In this document: piece by piece, positions 1 to 7,562 of the stretch | Position numbering within the stretch: position 1 is the first letter of the stretch | Layout: every line of letters begins with the position of its first letter | Origin: Deltaproteobacteria bacterium | GTDB taxonomy: Bacteria; Myxococcota_A; Polyangia; Polyangiales; Houyiibacteriaceae | NCBI GenBank assembly: GCA_013151775.1 | Contig: JAADHO010000085.1 | Coordinates: 1 to 39,891 of the forward strand | Length of the DNA stretch: 39,891 bases | Direction of reading: 5' to 3' | The notes under the pieces: generated by a model | What the model was told of the DNA's origin: nothing | The model's input: only the letters and a program-made list of their open reading frames with translations | Database searches by the model: none | Translations under genes and position numbers: made by a program

Positions 1-83
1 CCCGGCCCACGCAGCGCCCCGGCGTCGTCGTGCGTCCCGCTAACCCGCGTCCCGCCCGGCCCACGCAGCGACCCGGCGTCGTC
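1..83 (+). repeat. Two copies of a 29-nt coding repeat
   Basis: Positions 1-29 and 55-83 match at 28 of 29 bases, offset by 54 bases (18 codons). They encode the RPTQRPGVV linker twice. The array probably continues upstream of the window. Confidence 0.7.
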
Positions 84-323
84 CAGCCCACGCAGCTGCG
101 CTGCCGCATCGGCAGCAGCGTCGTCCCGCGCGGCGGCCTGTTGACCATCACGGGCAGCGGTCTCTCCGGAGCCACGGTGAGAATCGGAGGAATCGTCTCG
201 CCCGTCGTCAGCAACACGGATCGAATGATTCAGGCGCAGGCGGCCGGAGGCAGCGGAGCCGTCACCGTGGCGGCGGGTGGCCGACGCGCTAACTGCGGCA
301 ACGTGCGCGTCATGGGTCGCTGA
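1..323 (+). CDS. 3' end of a Pro/Arg-repeat protein with C-terminal IPT/TIG-like domain (partial)
   Basis: The reading frame is open from the first bases of the window (frame of position 3) and stops at TGA 321-323, so this is the C-terminal part of a longer gene. The visible part has a low-complexity linker with RPTQRPGVV occurring twice. A compact beta-rich domain of about 75 residues follows, containing PRGGLLTITGSGLSGATVRI, which resembles the first strands of IPT/TIG immunoglobulin-like domains. Two Cys (LRCRIG near its start and RANCGN near its end) could form a disulfide, which suits an exported protein. A GTG at 30 could be read as a start, but the repeat continues upstream of it, so I treat it as internal. 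The function of the full protein cannot be seen. Confidence 0.6.
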   Translation, partial: RPTQRPGVVVRPANPRPARPTQRPGVVQPTQLRCRIGSSVVPRGGLLTITGSGLSGATVRIGGIVSPVVSNTDRMIQAQAAGGSGAVTVAAGGRRANCGNVRVMGR

Positions 324-423
324 GACGCAGCGCCACGGCCAGGGGATCCGCCCTGAGCCGTGGCTGCGCTGATCGTTTCGGCAAGCGACGCGCTAGCCGA
401 GGGCGATTTGTCACATTTTCACT

Positions 424-473
424 GCCCGGGCATAGACGTTGCGGTGCCGGGCTCCATGTGTACGATGCCCGGC
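424..473 (+). promoter_or_regulatory. pdhA leader with three mutually complementary GC blocks
   Basis: Three short blocks precede the pdhA ribosome-binding site: 424-433 (GCCCGGGCAT), 446-452 (GCCGGGC) and 465-473 (ATGCCCGGC). Block 1 can pair with block 2 (424-429 with 447-452), block 2 with block 3 (446-452 with 467-473, 7 bp perfect) and block 1 with block 3 (426-433 with 465-472, 8 bp perfect). Such mutually exclusive pairings are seen in attenuators, but the blocks could equally be DNA operator half-sites. A weak promoter-like pair, TTGTCA 408-413 and CATAGA 431-436 (17-bp spacer), overlaps block 1. If it is real, block 1 is not transcribed and the operator reading is more likely. Confidence 0.3.
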
Positions 474-494
474 CCTCGCGCGGAGGAAGCACGC

Positions 495-1463
495 ATGACC
501 ATGGACACCCCACTGCTCTTCGATCTCTACCGACAGATGCTCCTCATCCGTCGTTTCGAGGAGGAGGCGGCGCGCGCGTACGCCCAATCCCACGCGGGTG
601 GTTTCCTGCACCTCTACATCGGTCAGGAGGCGATCGCCGTGGGCGCGTCCTCGGCCATGCGCGATGACGACTACGTCTTCCAGACCTATCGCGATCACGG
701 CATTGCCTTGGCGCGCGGCATGGCGCCCGGCGCGGCCATGGCGGAGCTCTTCGGCAAGGACACGGGCTGCTCCCGCGGCATGGGCGGCTCCATGCACTTC
801 TTCGATGCTGAACACGGCTTCTACGGAGGGTGGGGCATCGTCGGCGGTCACCTCGCCCTCGCGGCCGGCACCGCGTTCAAGAGTCGCTACCGTGGCGACG
901 ACTCCGTGACGGTCTGCTTCTTCGGTGAGGGCGCCACCAACATCGGCGGCTTCCACGAGGCGTTCAGCCTCGCAGGCCTGTGGAAGTTGCCCATCGTCTT
1001 CGTCTGCGAGAACAACCGCTACGCCATGGGCACGCCCCTCGAGCGCACCTCGCCGCTGACCGATCTGACGCTCAAGGCCCAAGGCTATGGCATGGCCTCC
1101 GACCGCTTCGAAGGCTCCGATGTCAGCGTCGTGCGAGAGCACCTCACGCCGGCCTTGGCGCGCGCACGCAGCGGTGAAGGCCCGACCTTCATCGAGATCG
1201 ACACCTACCGCTTCCGCGGTCACTCCATGAGCGACCCGGCGAAGTACCGCACGCGCGAGGAGCTCGAGGAGCGCAAGAAGGCAGATCCTCTGGCCGTGAC
1301 CCGCGAGCAGCTCGAGGCCGGCGGCGCGGAGGTCTCCGCCTTCGACGAGCTCGAGGAGGCGGTCGAGCGCGAGATCGCCAAGGCTGTGGAATTCGCCGGG
1401 GACAGCCCGCCCGCGCGTGAGCAGATCATGCTCGACACGGTGCTCGTGAAGGGAGACGCTTGA
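495..1463 (+). CDS. pdhA: Pyruvate dehydrogenase E1 component, alpha subunit
   Basis: With PdhB this forms the thiamine-diphosphate E1 that decarboxylates pyruvate and acetylates the E2 lipoyl group, feeding acetyl-CoA to the TCA cycle. The 322-residue product has the family's usual size. HLYIGQEA (about 38-45) and YRDHG are followed by the Gly-rich GCSRGMGGSMHF segment. The ThDP/Mg motif runs from GEG at about residue 144 to NN at 173-174. The frame is open further upstream to about 360, but ATG 495 is preceded by a strong GGAGGAAG (482-489) and gives the expected N-terminus. The stop overlaps the pdhB start (TGATG), so the two are translationally coupled. Acetoin or branched-chain E1 alpha are alternatives, but the three-gene E1a-E1b-E2 layout favours PDH. 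Confidence 0.93.
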   Translation: MTMDTPLLFDLYRQMLLIRRFEEEAARAYAQSHAGGFLHLYIGQEAIAVGASSAMRDDDYVFQTYRDHGIALARGMAPGAAMAELFGKDTGCSRGMGGSMHFFDAEHGFYGGWGIVGGHLALAAGTAFKSRYRGDDSVTVCFFGEGATNIGGFHEAFSLAGLWKLPIVFVCENNRYAMGTPLERTSPLTDLTLKAQGYGMASDRFEGSDVSVVREHLTPALARARSGEGPTFIEIDTYRFRGHSMSDPAKYRTREELEERKKADPLAVTREQLEAGGAEVSAFDELEEAVEREIAKAVEFAGDSPPAREQIMLDTVLVKGDA

Positions 1464-2452
1464 TGCGCATCATTCGGTATCGCGAGGCCTTGCGTGAGGC
1501 CATGTTCGAGGAGATGGAGCGCGACCCGGACGTGCTCCTGATGGGTGAAGAGGTTGGCCACTACCAAGGCGCCTACAAGGTCAGCGAGGGGCTGCTCGAG
1601 CGCTTTGGCGAGCGCCGCGTGATCGACACCCCGATCGCCGAGGCGGGCTTCGCGGGCATCGGCGTGGGCGCCGCCATGGTCGGACTGCGCCCGATCATCG
1701 AGTTCATGACCTGGAACTTCTCCTTCGTCGCCTTCGATCAGATCGTGAGCAACGCCGCGAAGATCCACTCCATGAGCGGCGGTGCGATCCGCTGCCCCAT
1801 CGTCTTCCGCGGACCCAACGGCTCGGCCAAGCAGGTCGCGGCGCAGCACAGCCACACGGTGGAGGCGCTGTACACGCACTTCCCCGGACTTCACGTGCTC
1901 GCGCCCTCGACGGCGCGCGACGCCAAGGGCCTGCTCAAGGCGGCCATCCGCGACGACAACCCCGTGATCTTCTTGGAAGGCGAGACGCTCTACGGCGTGA
2001 AGGGTGAGGTCCCGGACGAAGGCGTGGATGAGCTCGTGCCCATCGGCAAGGGTCGCGTCGCGCGCGAAGGCGACGCCTGCACCGTCGTCACCTGGGGTCG
2101 GCCCTACTACGACGTGATGAAGGCCGCGGAGCAGCTGGCCGCCGACGGAATCGAGCTCGAGGTGATCGACCCGCGGACCCTGAGGCCGCTGGACGAGGAG
2201 CTCGTCCTGAAGAGCGTGCGCAAGACCAACCGCTGCGTCATCGTGCACGAGCACTGGCCCTATGGCGGACCCGGCGCGCAGCTCGTGGACGTGATCCAGC
2301 GCGAGGCCTTCGACCACCTCGACGCGCCCGTGCTGCGCGTGACCGGCCTCGACGTGCCCATGCCCTACGCTTCGAACCTCGAGGACATGGTCCTGCCCAG
2401 CGTCGATCGTGTGGTCGACGCTGTGCGCCGCGTCACCTACATGGGAAACTGA
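1463..2452 (+). CDS. pdhB: Pyruvate dehydrogenase E1 component, beta subunit
   Basis: This is the second subunit of the E1 heterotetramer and carries the transketolase central and C-terminal domains. The 329-residue product includes MGEEVGHYQGAYKVSEGL (about 29-46), VIDTPIAEAGFAGIGVGAAM and the C-terminal DPRTLRPLD segment, all typical of PDH beta. A TTG at 1460 is in frame, but ATG 1463, overlapping the pdhA stop by one base, is the natural coupled start. There is no N-terminal lipoyl domain, unlike the beta subunits of many alphaproteobacteria. pdhC begins 3 bases after the stop. Confidence 0.93.
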   Translation: MRIIRYREALREAMFEEMERDPDVLLMGEEVGHYQGAYKVSEGLLERFGERRVIDTPIAEAGFAGIGVGAAMVGLRPIIEFMTWNFSFVAFDQIVSNAAKIHSMSGGAIRCPIVFRGPNGSAKQVAAQHSHTVEALYTHFPGLHVLAPSTARDAKGLLKAAIRDDNPVIFLEGETLYGVKGEVPDEGVDELVPIGKGRVAREGDACTVVTWGRPYYDVMKAAEQLAADGIELEVIDPRTLRPLDEELVLKSVRKTNRCVIVHEHWPYGGPGAQLVDVIQREAFDHLDAPVLRVTGLDVPMPYASNLEDMVLPSVDRVVDAVRRVTYMGN

Positions 2453-2455
2453 GCC

Positions 2456-3691
2456 ATGGCCAAGATCATCGGATTGCCCAAGCTCTCTCCCACCATGGAG
2501 GAGGGCACGCTCGTACGCTGGACCAAGCAGGAGGGCGACGCCGTCGAGGTGGACGAGCTGCTCGCTGAGGTCGAGACGGACAAGGCTACGATGGAGTTTC
2601 GCTCCTTCGATCGGGGCGTGTTGTTGAAGATCCTGATCGCCGAAGGTGAGTCCGCGCCGCCCGACGCGCCCGTCGCCATCATCGGCGAGGCGGGCGAAGA
2701 CATCAGTGATCTCTTGGCTCAGCTCGCGTCGAGCGCGTCTGTGTCCGAGGTGGCGCCCGCGTCTCCCGAGCGTCAGACCGCCGTGGCCCTGCCTTCGCCC
2801 GAGCCTGCGACGCCCGCGTCCCTCCCGTTCGCGCCACAGCCGACCGGCCGCATCCTCGCCTCGCCTCTCGTGCGTCGCCTCGCCCGCGAGCAGGGCGTGG
2901 AGCTCTCGGATCTGCGCGGCACCGGTCCCCGTGGGCGCATCATCAAGCGTGACCTCGAGGGCTACACGCCCGCGGTGGCGCCCGTCATCAGCGCAGGTCG
3001 ACTGCCCGCCCGTGTCGAGCGGGCGAGCGCCACGCGACGTACCATCGCGCGCAGGCTCACCGAGTCGACGCAGGGTGTGCCTCACTACTATCTCACCATC
3101 GACATCGACGCCGAGCCTTTGGTCGACGCGCGCCGCCGCATCAACGCGGAGCTCACGCAGCAGGGCGAGAAGGTCTCCCTCAACGATCTGATCCTCAAGG
3201 CCTGCGCCGTCGCCCTGCGCCGCGTGCCCGAGGTGAACGTCTCGTGGGTCGATGGCGATATCCACCTGCATCAGGTGGTGGACATCTCCGTCGCCGTGGC
3301 CATCCCCGACGGCCTCGTCACGCCCGTGGTGCGCGACGCCGACAAGCTCGGCGTGCTCGCCATCAGCCAACAGGTGCGCGAGCTCGCCGGACGCGCGCGA
3401 GACAAGCGCCTCTCGCTCGAGGAGATGACCAACGGCACCTTCTCCATCTCGAACCTCGGCATGTTCGGCATCGAGTCCTTCACCGCCGTGATCAACCCAC
3501 CCGAGGGAGCCATCCTCGCGGTCGGCGCGCTGCGCGAAGAGCCCGTGGTCAAAGGCGATGTGCTCGCGCCCGGCAAGCGCATGCGCATGACGCTGAGCTG
3601 CGATCACCGCGTGATCGACGGCGCCCTCGGCGCTCGTTTTTGCGCCGCCCTGAAGCGCCTGCTCGAGTCACCGGCCAACATGCTGATCTGA
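2456..3691 (+). CDS. pdhC: Dihydrolipoyl acetyltransferase (E2 of pyruvate dehydrogenase)
   Basis: This core enzyme moves the acetyl group from lipoyl-lysine to CoA. The 411 residues show one lipoyl domain (about 1-78) with the lipoylated Lys at 43 in ETDKATME. A Pro/Ala-rich hinge follows, then a peripheral-subunit-binding domain (about 132-170, ASPLVRRLAREQGV...GTGPRGRI) and the catalytic acyltransferase domain (about 190-411) with the active-site motif DHRVIDG (His 384, Asp 388). No dihydrolipoamide dehydrogenase (E3) gene lies in the window, so E3 must be supplied from elsewhere. The gene ends 4 bases before the convergent stop of the FAD oxidase. Confidence 0.93.
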   Translation: MAKIIGLPKLSPTMEEGTLVRWTKQEGDAVEVDELLAEVETDKATMEFRSFDRGVLLKILIAEGESAPPDAPVAIIGEAGEDISDLLAQLASSASVSEVAPASPERQTAVALPSPEPATPASLPFAPQPTGRILASPLVRRLAREQGVELSDLRGTGPRGRIIKRDLEGYTPAVAPVISAGRLPARVERASATRRTIARRLTESTQGVPHYYLTIDIDAEPLVDARRRINAELTQQGEKVSLNDLILKACAVALRRVPEVNVSWVDGDIHLHQVVDISVAVAIPDGLVTPVVRDADKLGVLAISQQVRELAGRARDKRLSLEEMTNGTFSISNLGMFGIESFTAVINPPEGAILAVGALREEPVVKGDVLAPGKRMRMTLSCDHRVIDGALGARFCAALKRLLESPANMLI

Positions 3692-3695
3692 CGGC

Positions 3696-5093
3696 TCAGC
3701 AGGCGCCGTGGCCGCGCCGCGCGGGGAAGATCTTGCCGGGATTCAAGATCCCTTTCGGGTCGAAGACCTGCTTGACGCGTCGCTGTGTGGCGATCAGCTC
3801 GGCGCTCTGCTCGAGCTCCAAATACGGCGCCTTCAGCGCGCCGATGCCGTGCTCACCGCTGAGCGTGCCGCCCATCTCGACCACGGCCTCGAAGAGCGCG
3901 CGAATGGCCGAGTCGACCTGCGGGCGCTGCGACTCGTCGTCCCAGAGCAGGTTCACGTGCAGGTTGCCGTCACCCGCGTGTCCGTAGGTCGGCATCTGGA
4001 TGCCGCGCTCCTCGGCGAGCCGCCCGCAGAGCTGCAAGAGCTCCGCCATGCGCGAGCGAGGCACGACCACATCCTCGCTGAGCTTGAAGTTCGCGCTCTT
4101 GCGCAGCGTCCGGCTCAGCTCGCGTCGCGCCGCCCACAGCCGCTCGCGCTCGCCCGCCTTCTGCGCCACCAAGACCTCGAGGGCGCCCGCATCGTCGAGC
4201 GCGCCGCCGAGCCGCTCCACGTCGCGCTCGAGCGCCGCGCCCTGCCCATCGAGCTCGATCAACAGCATGGCACGCGCACCCTCGGGCAGCGCCACGCCCG
4301 CGTCGCGCCGCATCAGCTCGAGGGCGATGGCGTCGACCATCTCCACGCAGCGCGGCGTGATGTTGCTAGAGATGGCGAGGGCGATGGCGGCCTGAATCTG
4401 CTCGAGGTCCGCCAAGAAGACCAGCAGCGTCGCCACCTCGGGCGGCTTTGAGCGCAGCCGTAGCGTCGCCTCGGTGACCACGCCGAGCGTGCCCTCGGAG
4501 CCCACCATCAGCGCGGTGAGATCGTAGCCTGTCACCCCCTTGGGTGTGCGCTTTCCGAGCTTCAGGATGGTTCCGTCGCCCGTCACCAGCTCGAGCCCGA
4601 GCACGTGGTCACGCGTCACGCCATACTTGAAGGCTCGAGGACCACCCGCTCCGGCGGCGATGTTGCCGCCGAGGGTGCAGGTCGCCAGCGAGTTGGGATC
4701 TGGCGGATAGAAGAGCCCGCGCGCCTCCACCGCCTCGTGCAGCTGTCCCGTGACCACGCCGGGCTCCACCACCGCGAGCAGATCGACCCGCTCGATGCCG
4801 CGGATCTCGTGCATGCCCTCGAGGCTGAGCACGATGCCTCCCTGCACCGCCACGGCGCCTCCCACGCGGCCTGTCCCGCTCGCGCGTGGAGTCACGAACA
4901 CGCCGTGGGCGCTCGCGGCGCGCAGAGTGGCGGCGACCTCCGCGGTGGTCCGCGCCCGCACCAAGGCGTCGGGCACCCGTGGCGTCACCTCGCTCTCGTC
5001 CGAGGCGTAGCCTTCGAGCACGTCCCGGTCGGTGATCACGGCGCCCGAGCGCACGGCGTCGATCTCGAGCAGCGCACGCGAGAGGGCGGACAT
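3696..5093 (-). CDS. FAD-linked oxidase, GlcD / D-lactate dehydrogenase family
   Basis: This is a flavoprotein of the family that oxidises 2-hydroxy acids such as glycolate or D-lactate and passes electrons to the quinone pool. The 465 residues carry an N-terminal FAD-binding PCMH domain (PRASGTGRVGGAV; GNIAAGAGGPRAFKYGVTRD; GSEGTLGVVTEATLRL) and a C-terminal FAD-oxidase domain with GHAGDGNLHVNLL and GEHGIG. The frame is open to 5147, but ATG 5093 is preceded by GGAGG at about 5101-5105 (minus strand) and gives the expected start MSALSRAL. It is convergent with pdhC, and no GlcE or GlcF partner is adjacent. The exact substrate cannot be read from the sequence. The neighbouring PDH genes would suit D-lactate to pyruvate, which is an inference. 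Confidence 0.85.
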   Translation of the reverse strand: MSALSRALLEIDAVRSGAVITDRDVLEGYASDESEVTPRVPDALVRARTTAEVAATLRAASAHGVFVTPRASGTGRVGGAVAVQGGIVLSLEGMHEIRGIERVDLLAVVEPGVVTGQLHEAVEARGLFYPPDPNSLATCTLGGNIAAGAGGPRAFKYGVTRDHVLGLELVTGDGTILKLGKRTPKGVTGYDLTALMVGSEGTLGVVTEATLRLRSKPPEVATLLVFLADLEQIQAAIALAISSNITPRCVEMVDAIALELMRRDAGVALPEGARAMLLIELDGQGAALERDVERLGGALDDAGALEVLVAQKAGERERLWAARRELSRTLRKSANFKLSEDVVVPRSRMAELLQLCGRLAEERGIQMPTYGHAGDGNLHVNLLWDDESQRPQVDSAIRALFEAVVEMGGTLSGEHGIGALKAPYLELEQSAELIATQRRVKQVFDPKGILNPGKIFPARRGHGAC

Positions 5094-5245
5094 GGGCACG
5101 AGCCTCCGGTGAGGCGTGGCGTGCGTCAAGGCCGGCGCAGATCTCACTCGAGATCAGCTCGTGAGAACTGAGCTCTTCGCGCGTCCATCGAGTCCGCTCT
5201 CACGGCAAAGGTGCGGACAGGCCGTGCTGCCGCTATCCTGGCGTC

Positions 5246-7369
5246 ATGACTTCGTCCCGTCGCGCCCTGGTCGTCTCGGTGCTGCTCTCGTTCGCGCTCG
5301 GCGCCTGCGGTGGCAAGAAAGCGCCTCCTCCTCCGCCTCCCGCAGACACGGGCCCACGGGATGCTGGCATCGACAGCTCCAGAGATGGCGCCATCGACAG
5401 CGGACGCGACGGCAGCGTAGACGGCTCGACCCTGGGAGACGGCGGCGCCGGCGAGGTCTTCCCGGGCTGCACCGAGACCATCTTCGAAGAGATCGACCTC
5501 GGCGCCGACGTGCGCGGCTTCCAGCAGACCGTGTCCGTCGCGCCCTCCGCCTCGAGCTGGGGCTTGGCGTGGAGCGACGCGAGCGACGCCTTCGAGAACA
5601 TCCGCGCGCGAGTCGTGCCGAGCAGCGGTGGGCTTGGGATGAACCGCGACGTGACGACGGGCTTCGCGATCTCCGAGGGCGCCGCGATCTTGTCCACGGG
5701 CTCGGGTTTCTTAGCCGCCTACTACGACAACTCGGACTTCGGCGCGGGCTACGAGATCTACGTGCGCGGTTTGGACTCCTCGGGCGCGCCCACCGCTGAG
5801 CCCGTGAGGTTGAGCAACAACACGGTGCGCGACGACAACCCCACGCTCTTGCGCATGGGCACGGCCAACCTCGTCGTCTGGGTCGAAGACGACATGACGA
5901 ACCGCGTCGCCAAGGGAGCGATCATCAGTGACGCGGGCGCCATCATGGGCTCGGTGCAGACGTTGACCACATCACCCGAGTCGCCATCTCTCCTGACTCT
6001 GGGGCCACTCGCCGGCGGCGCGGGCCTGGTGTGGACGGAAGCCAACACGGACGGCACCGACGCGGTCATGCTGCGCGTGGACAGCTCCGCCCGCCTGGTC
6101 GCGGGATCCAAGATCGTCTTGAGCACCGAGCACAACGCCTCCGGAGGCGTCGACCTCGCGACCGACGACGTCACGGGCGGCGCGGCGGTCTTCGACGTGA
6201 GCGTCGAGGGCGTGCGCGCAGAGGTGCGCTTCCGTGAGATCGGTGCGGACGGCACTCTGCCCGCTCCGGAGCGCATCGTCAGCGTGGCGCCTGCGACGGG
6301 CCGAGACGCGAGCCTCGCGCCGCTCGCCGGTGGCTACGTGGTGGCCTACCGCGCGCTGCCGGATGGGACCATCACCGAGCCGAGGCTGCGTTTGACGCTT
6401 CTCGACGTGCGCGGCGACGTACTCAGCAGCTTCGATGGCCCCGCCATGTTGGCGCAGGGCGGACGAACCACGGTTCGCGTCGCTGGTGATGGTCGGGTGC
6501 TCGTGGCGTGGGAGGATCAAGACACCGCGGATGGCAGCCGACGCATGCGCGCGGTGCGAGTGCGCTGCGCGGCCGACGGCCCGATCGTGGACGGAGGAAT
6601 GCCCGATGGGGGAACCGACGCGGGCGTGGACGGATCCGTCGACGGTGGTCCCGACGGCGGCGGTGGTGTACCGGACGGAGGCATCGACCCCTGCGACGCG
6701 ATCACCACGGAGCTCTGCGGGGCGGGCGACGCCTGTCCCACGACTCAGATCTGCCTGGACGATGGCTGCGGCGGACGGCGCTGTGTCGATTCGGGCCGGG
6801 TCTGCAGCTCACGCACGGATTGCCCAGCGGGCAGCTCGTGTGCGGCCGCCGCGGGTGGAGGAGTGTGCGTCAACCCCACGGGTGGCTGCACCGATTCGCG
6901 CGACTGCCCCCTCGGCTTCGCCTGTGAGGCGGACGCCTGCGTCGACAGGCGCAGCCCGTGCAGCCCCGCTCTGGACTGCCCACGGGGCTACACGTGTACG
7001 GGGTTGGGAGTCGGCGTGCCCTTCTGCGTGCCCGTACACATCCCCTGCGACGGGAGCTGCACCATCGGCGAGTGCTTCGACGTGGACGGGGATGGAGACA
7101 CGGAGTGCATCTTCGGCGGGGAGTGCTTGGTCAGCTCGGAGTGCCCCACGGGGCAGATCTGCGGCTCGGTGCCCGCCGGCACCTGCGGTGATTTCGGCCC
7201 GTGCAACGCCGCGAGTGGCTGTCCCTCGGGAGAGGAGTGCATCGACCTCGCGAGCGATGGTGTGCCGGTCTGCGTACCCACGGGTGGCACATGTTCCAAC
7301 GACACGGACTGCGCTCTCGGTCAGATCTGCGCCGTGCCCTTGGCCGGGGGTCCGCCGCGATGCATTTGA
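5246..7369 (+). CDS. Large Cys-rich lipoprotein with Asp/Gly linkers
   Basis: The 707-residue product begins with a lipoprotein signal peptide ending in LGAC (lipidated Cys 21), then a Pro tract and an Asp-rich spacer. The middle (about 75-440) is a beta-rich region without a motif I recognise. A second linker of the 'DGGMPDGGTDAG' kind follows. The C-terminus (about 480-707) holds about six repeats of the form xxDCPxGxxC...C, suggesting small disulfide-bonded modules. It is probably anchored in the outer membrane and surface-exposed. No enzymatic residues stand out. It is the first of three consecutive lipoprotein genes on this strand, separated from the next by 193 bp, so co-transcription is possible but not shown. 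Confidence 0.75.
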   Translation: MTSSRRALVVSVLLSFALGACGGKKAPPPPPPADTGPRDAGIDSSRDGAIDSGRDGSVDGSTLGDGGAGEVFPGCTETIFEEIDLGADVRGFQQTVSVAPSASSWGLAWSDASDAFENIRARVVPSSGGLGMNRDVTTGFAISEGAAILSTGSGFLAAYYDNSDFGAGYEIYVRGLDSSGAPTAEPVRLSNNTVRDDNPTLLRMGTANLVVWVEDDMTNRVAKGAIISDAGAIMGSVQTLTTSPESPSLLTLGPLAGGAGLVWTEANTDGTDAVMLRVDSSARLVAGSKIVLSTEHNASGGVDLATDDVTGGAAVFDVSVEGVRAEVRFREIGADGTLPAPERIVSVAPATGRDASLAPLAGGYVVAYRALPDGTITEPRLRLTLLDVRGDVLSSFDGPAMLAQGGRTTVRVAGDGRVLVAWEDQDTADGSRRMRAVRVRCAADGPIVDGGMPDGGTDAGVDGSVDGGPDGGGGVPDGGIDPCDAITTELCGAGDACPTTQICLDDGCGGRRCVDSGRVCSSRTDCPAGSSCAAAAGGGVCVNPTGGCTDSRDCPLGFACEADACVDRRSPCSPALDCPRGYTCTGLGVGVPFCVPVHIPCDGSCTIGECFDVDGDGDTECIFGGECLVSSECPTGQICGSVPAGTCGDFGPCNAASGCPSGEECIDLASDGVPVCVPTGGTCSNDTDCALGQICAVPLAGGPPRCI

Positions 7370-7519
7370 ATCACGGAGCAGGGGCCTCACAGCAGCGTGA
7401 TCACCGCACTTTTTGCGTAGCAGCGAAGGGGCTTGCGGCGCTCGAGCTAGCAGCAGGGCAGAAATCTGAACAATTACCGCATGTGTCGGCAGGCGCGGAG
7501 GTTGCAAGCATACGCGGTG

Positions 7520-7539
7520 GCGGCCTGACTTCAGGTCGC
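7520..7539 (+). promoter_or_regulatory. Dyad element upstream of the VWA lipoprotein gene
   Basis: GCGgCCTGA and TCAGGtCGC flank a CT centre, giving nine paired positions if one G-U is allowed. The dyad lies 15 bases before the GGAGGAA ribosome-binding site (7554-7560) of the next gene. It may be an operator or a leader hairpin; neither is shown. The rest of the 7370-7562 gap shows no gene. Confidence 0.25.
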
Positions 7540-7562
7540 GACGAGGTGACGGTGGAGGAAGT

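Noticed and set aside
1220-3607. A 795-codon minus-strand open frame opposite pdhA-pdhB-pdhC
   Set aside because: The plus strand encodes three well-conserved PDH subunits throughout. The antisense frame is His/Arg/Gly-rich without motifs, as expected of a shadow in GC-rich DNA.
7370-7562. A small gene or RNA in the 193-bp gap before the VWA gene
   Set aside because: No open frame with a ribosome-binding site and no recognisable RNA fold apart from the dyad at 7520-7539.
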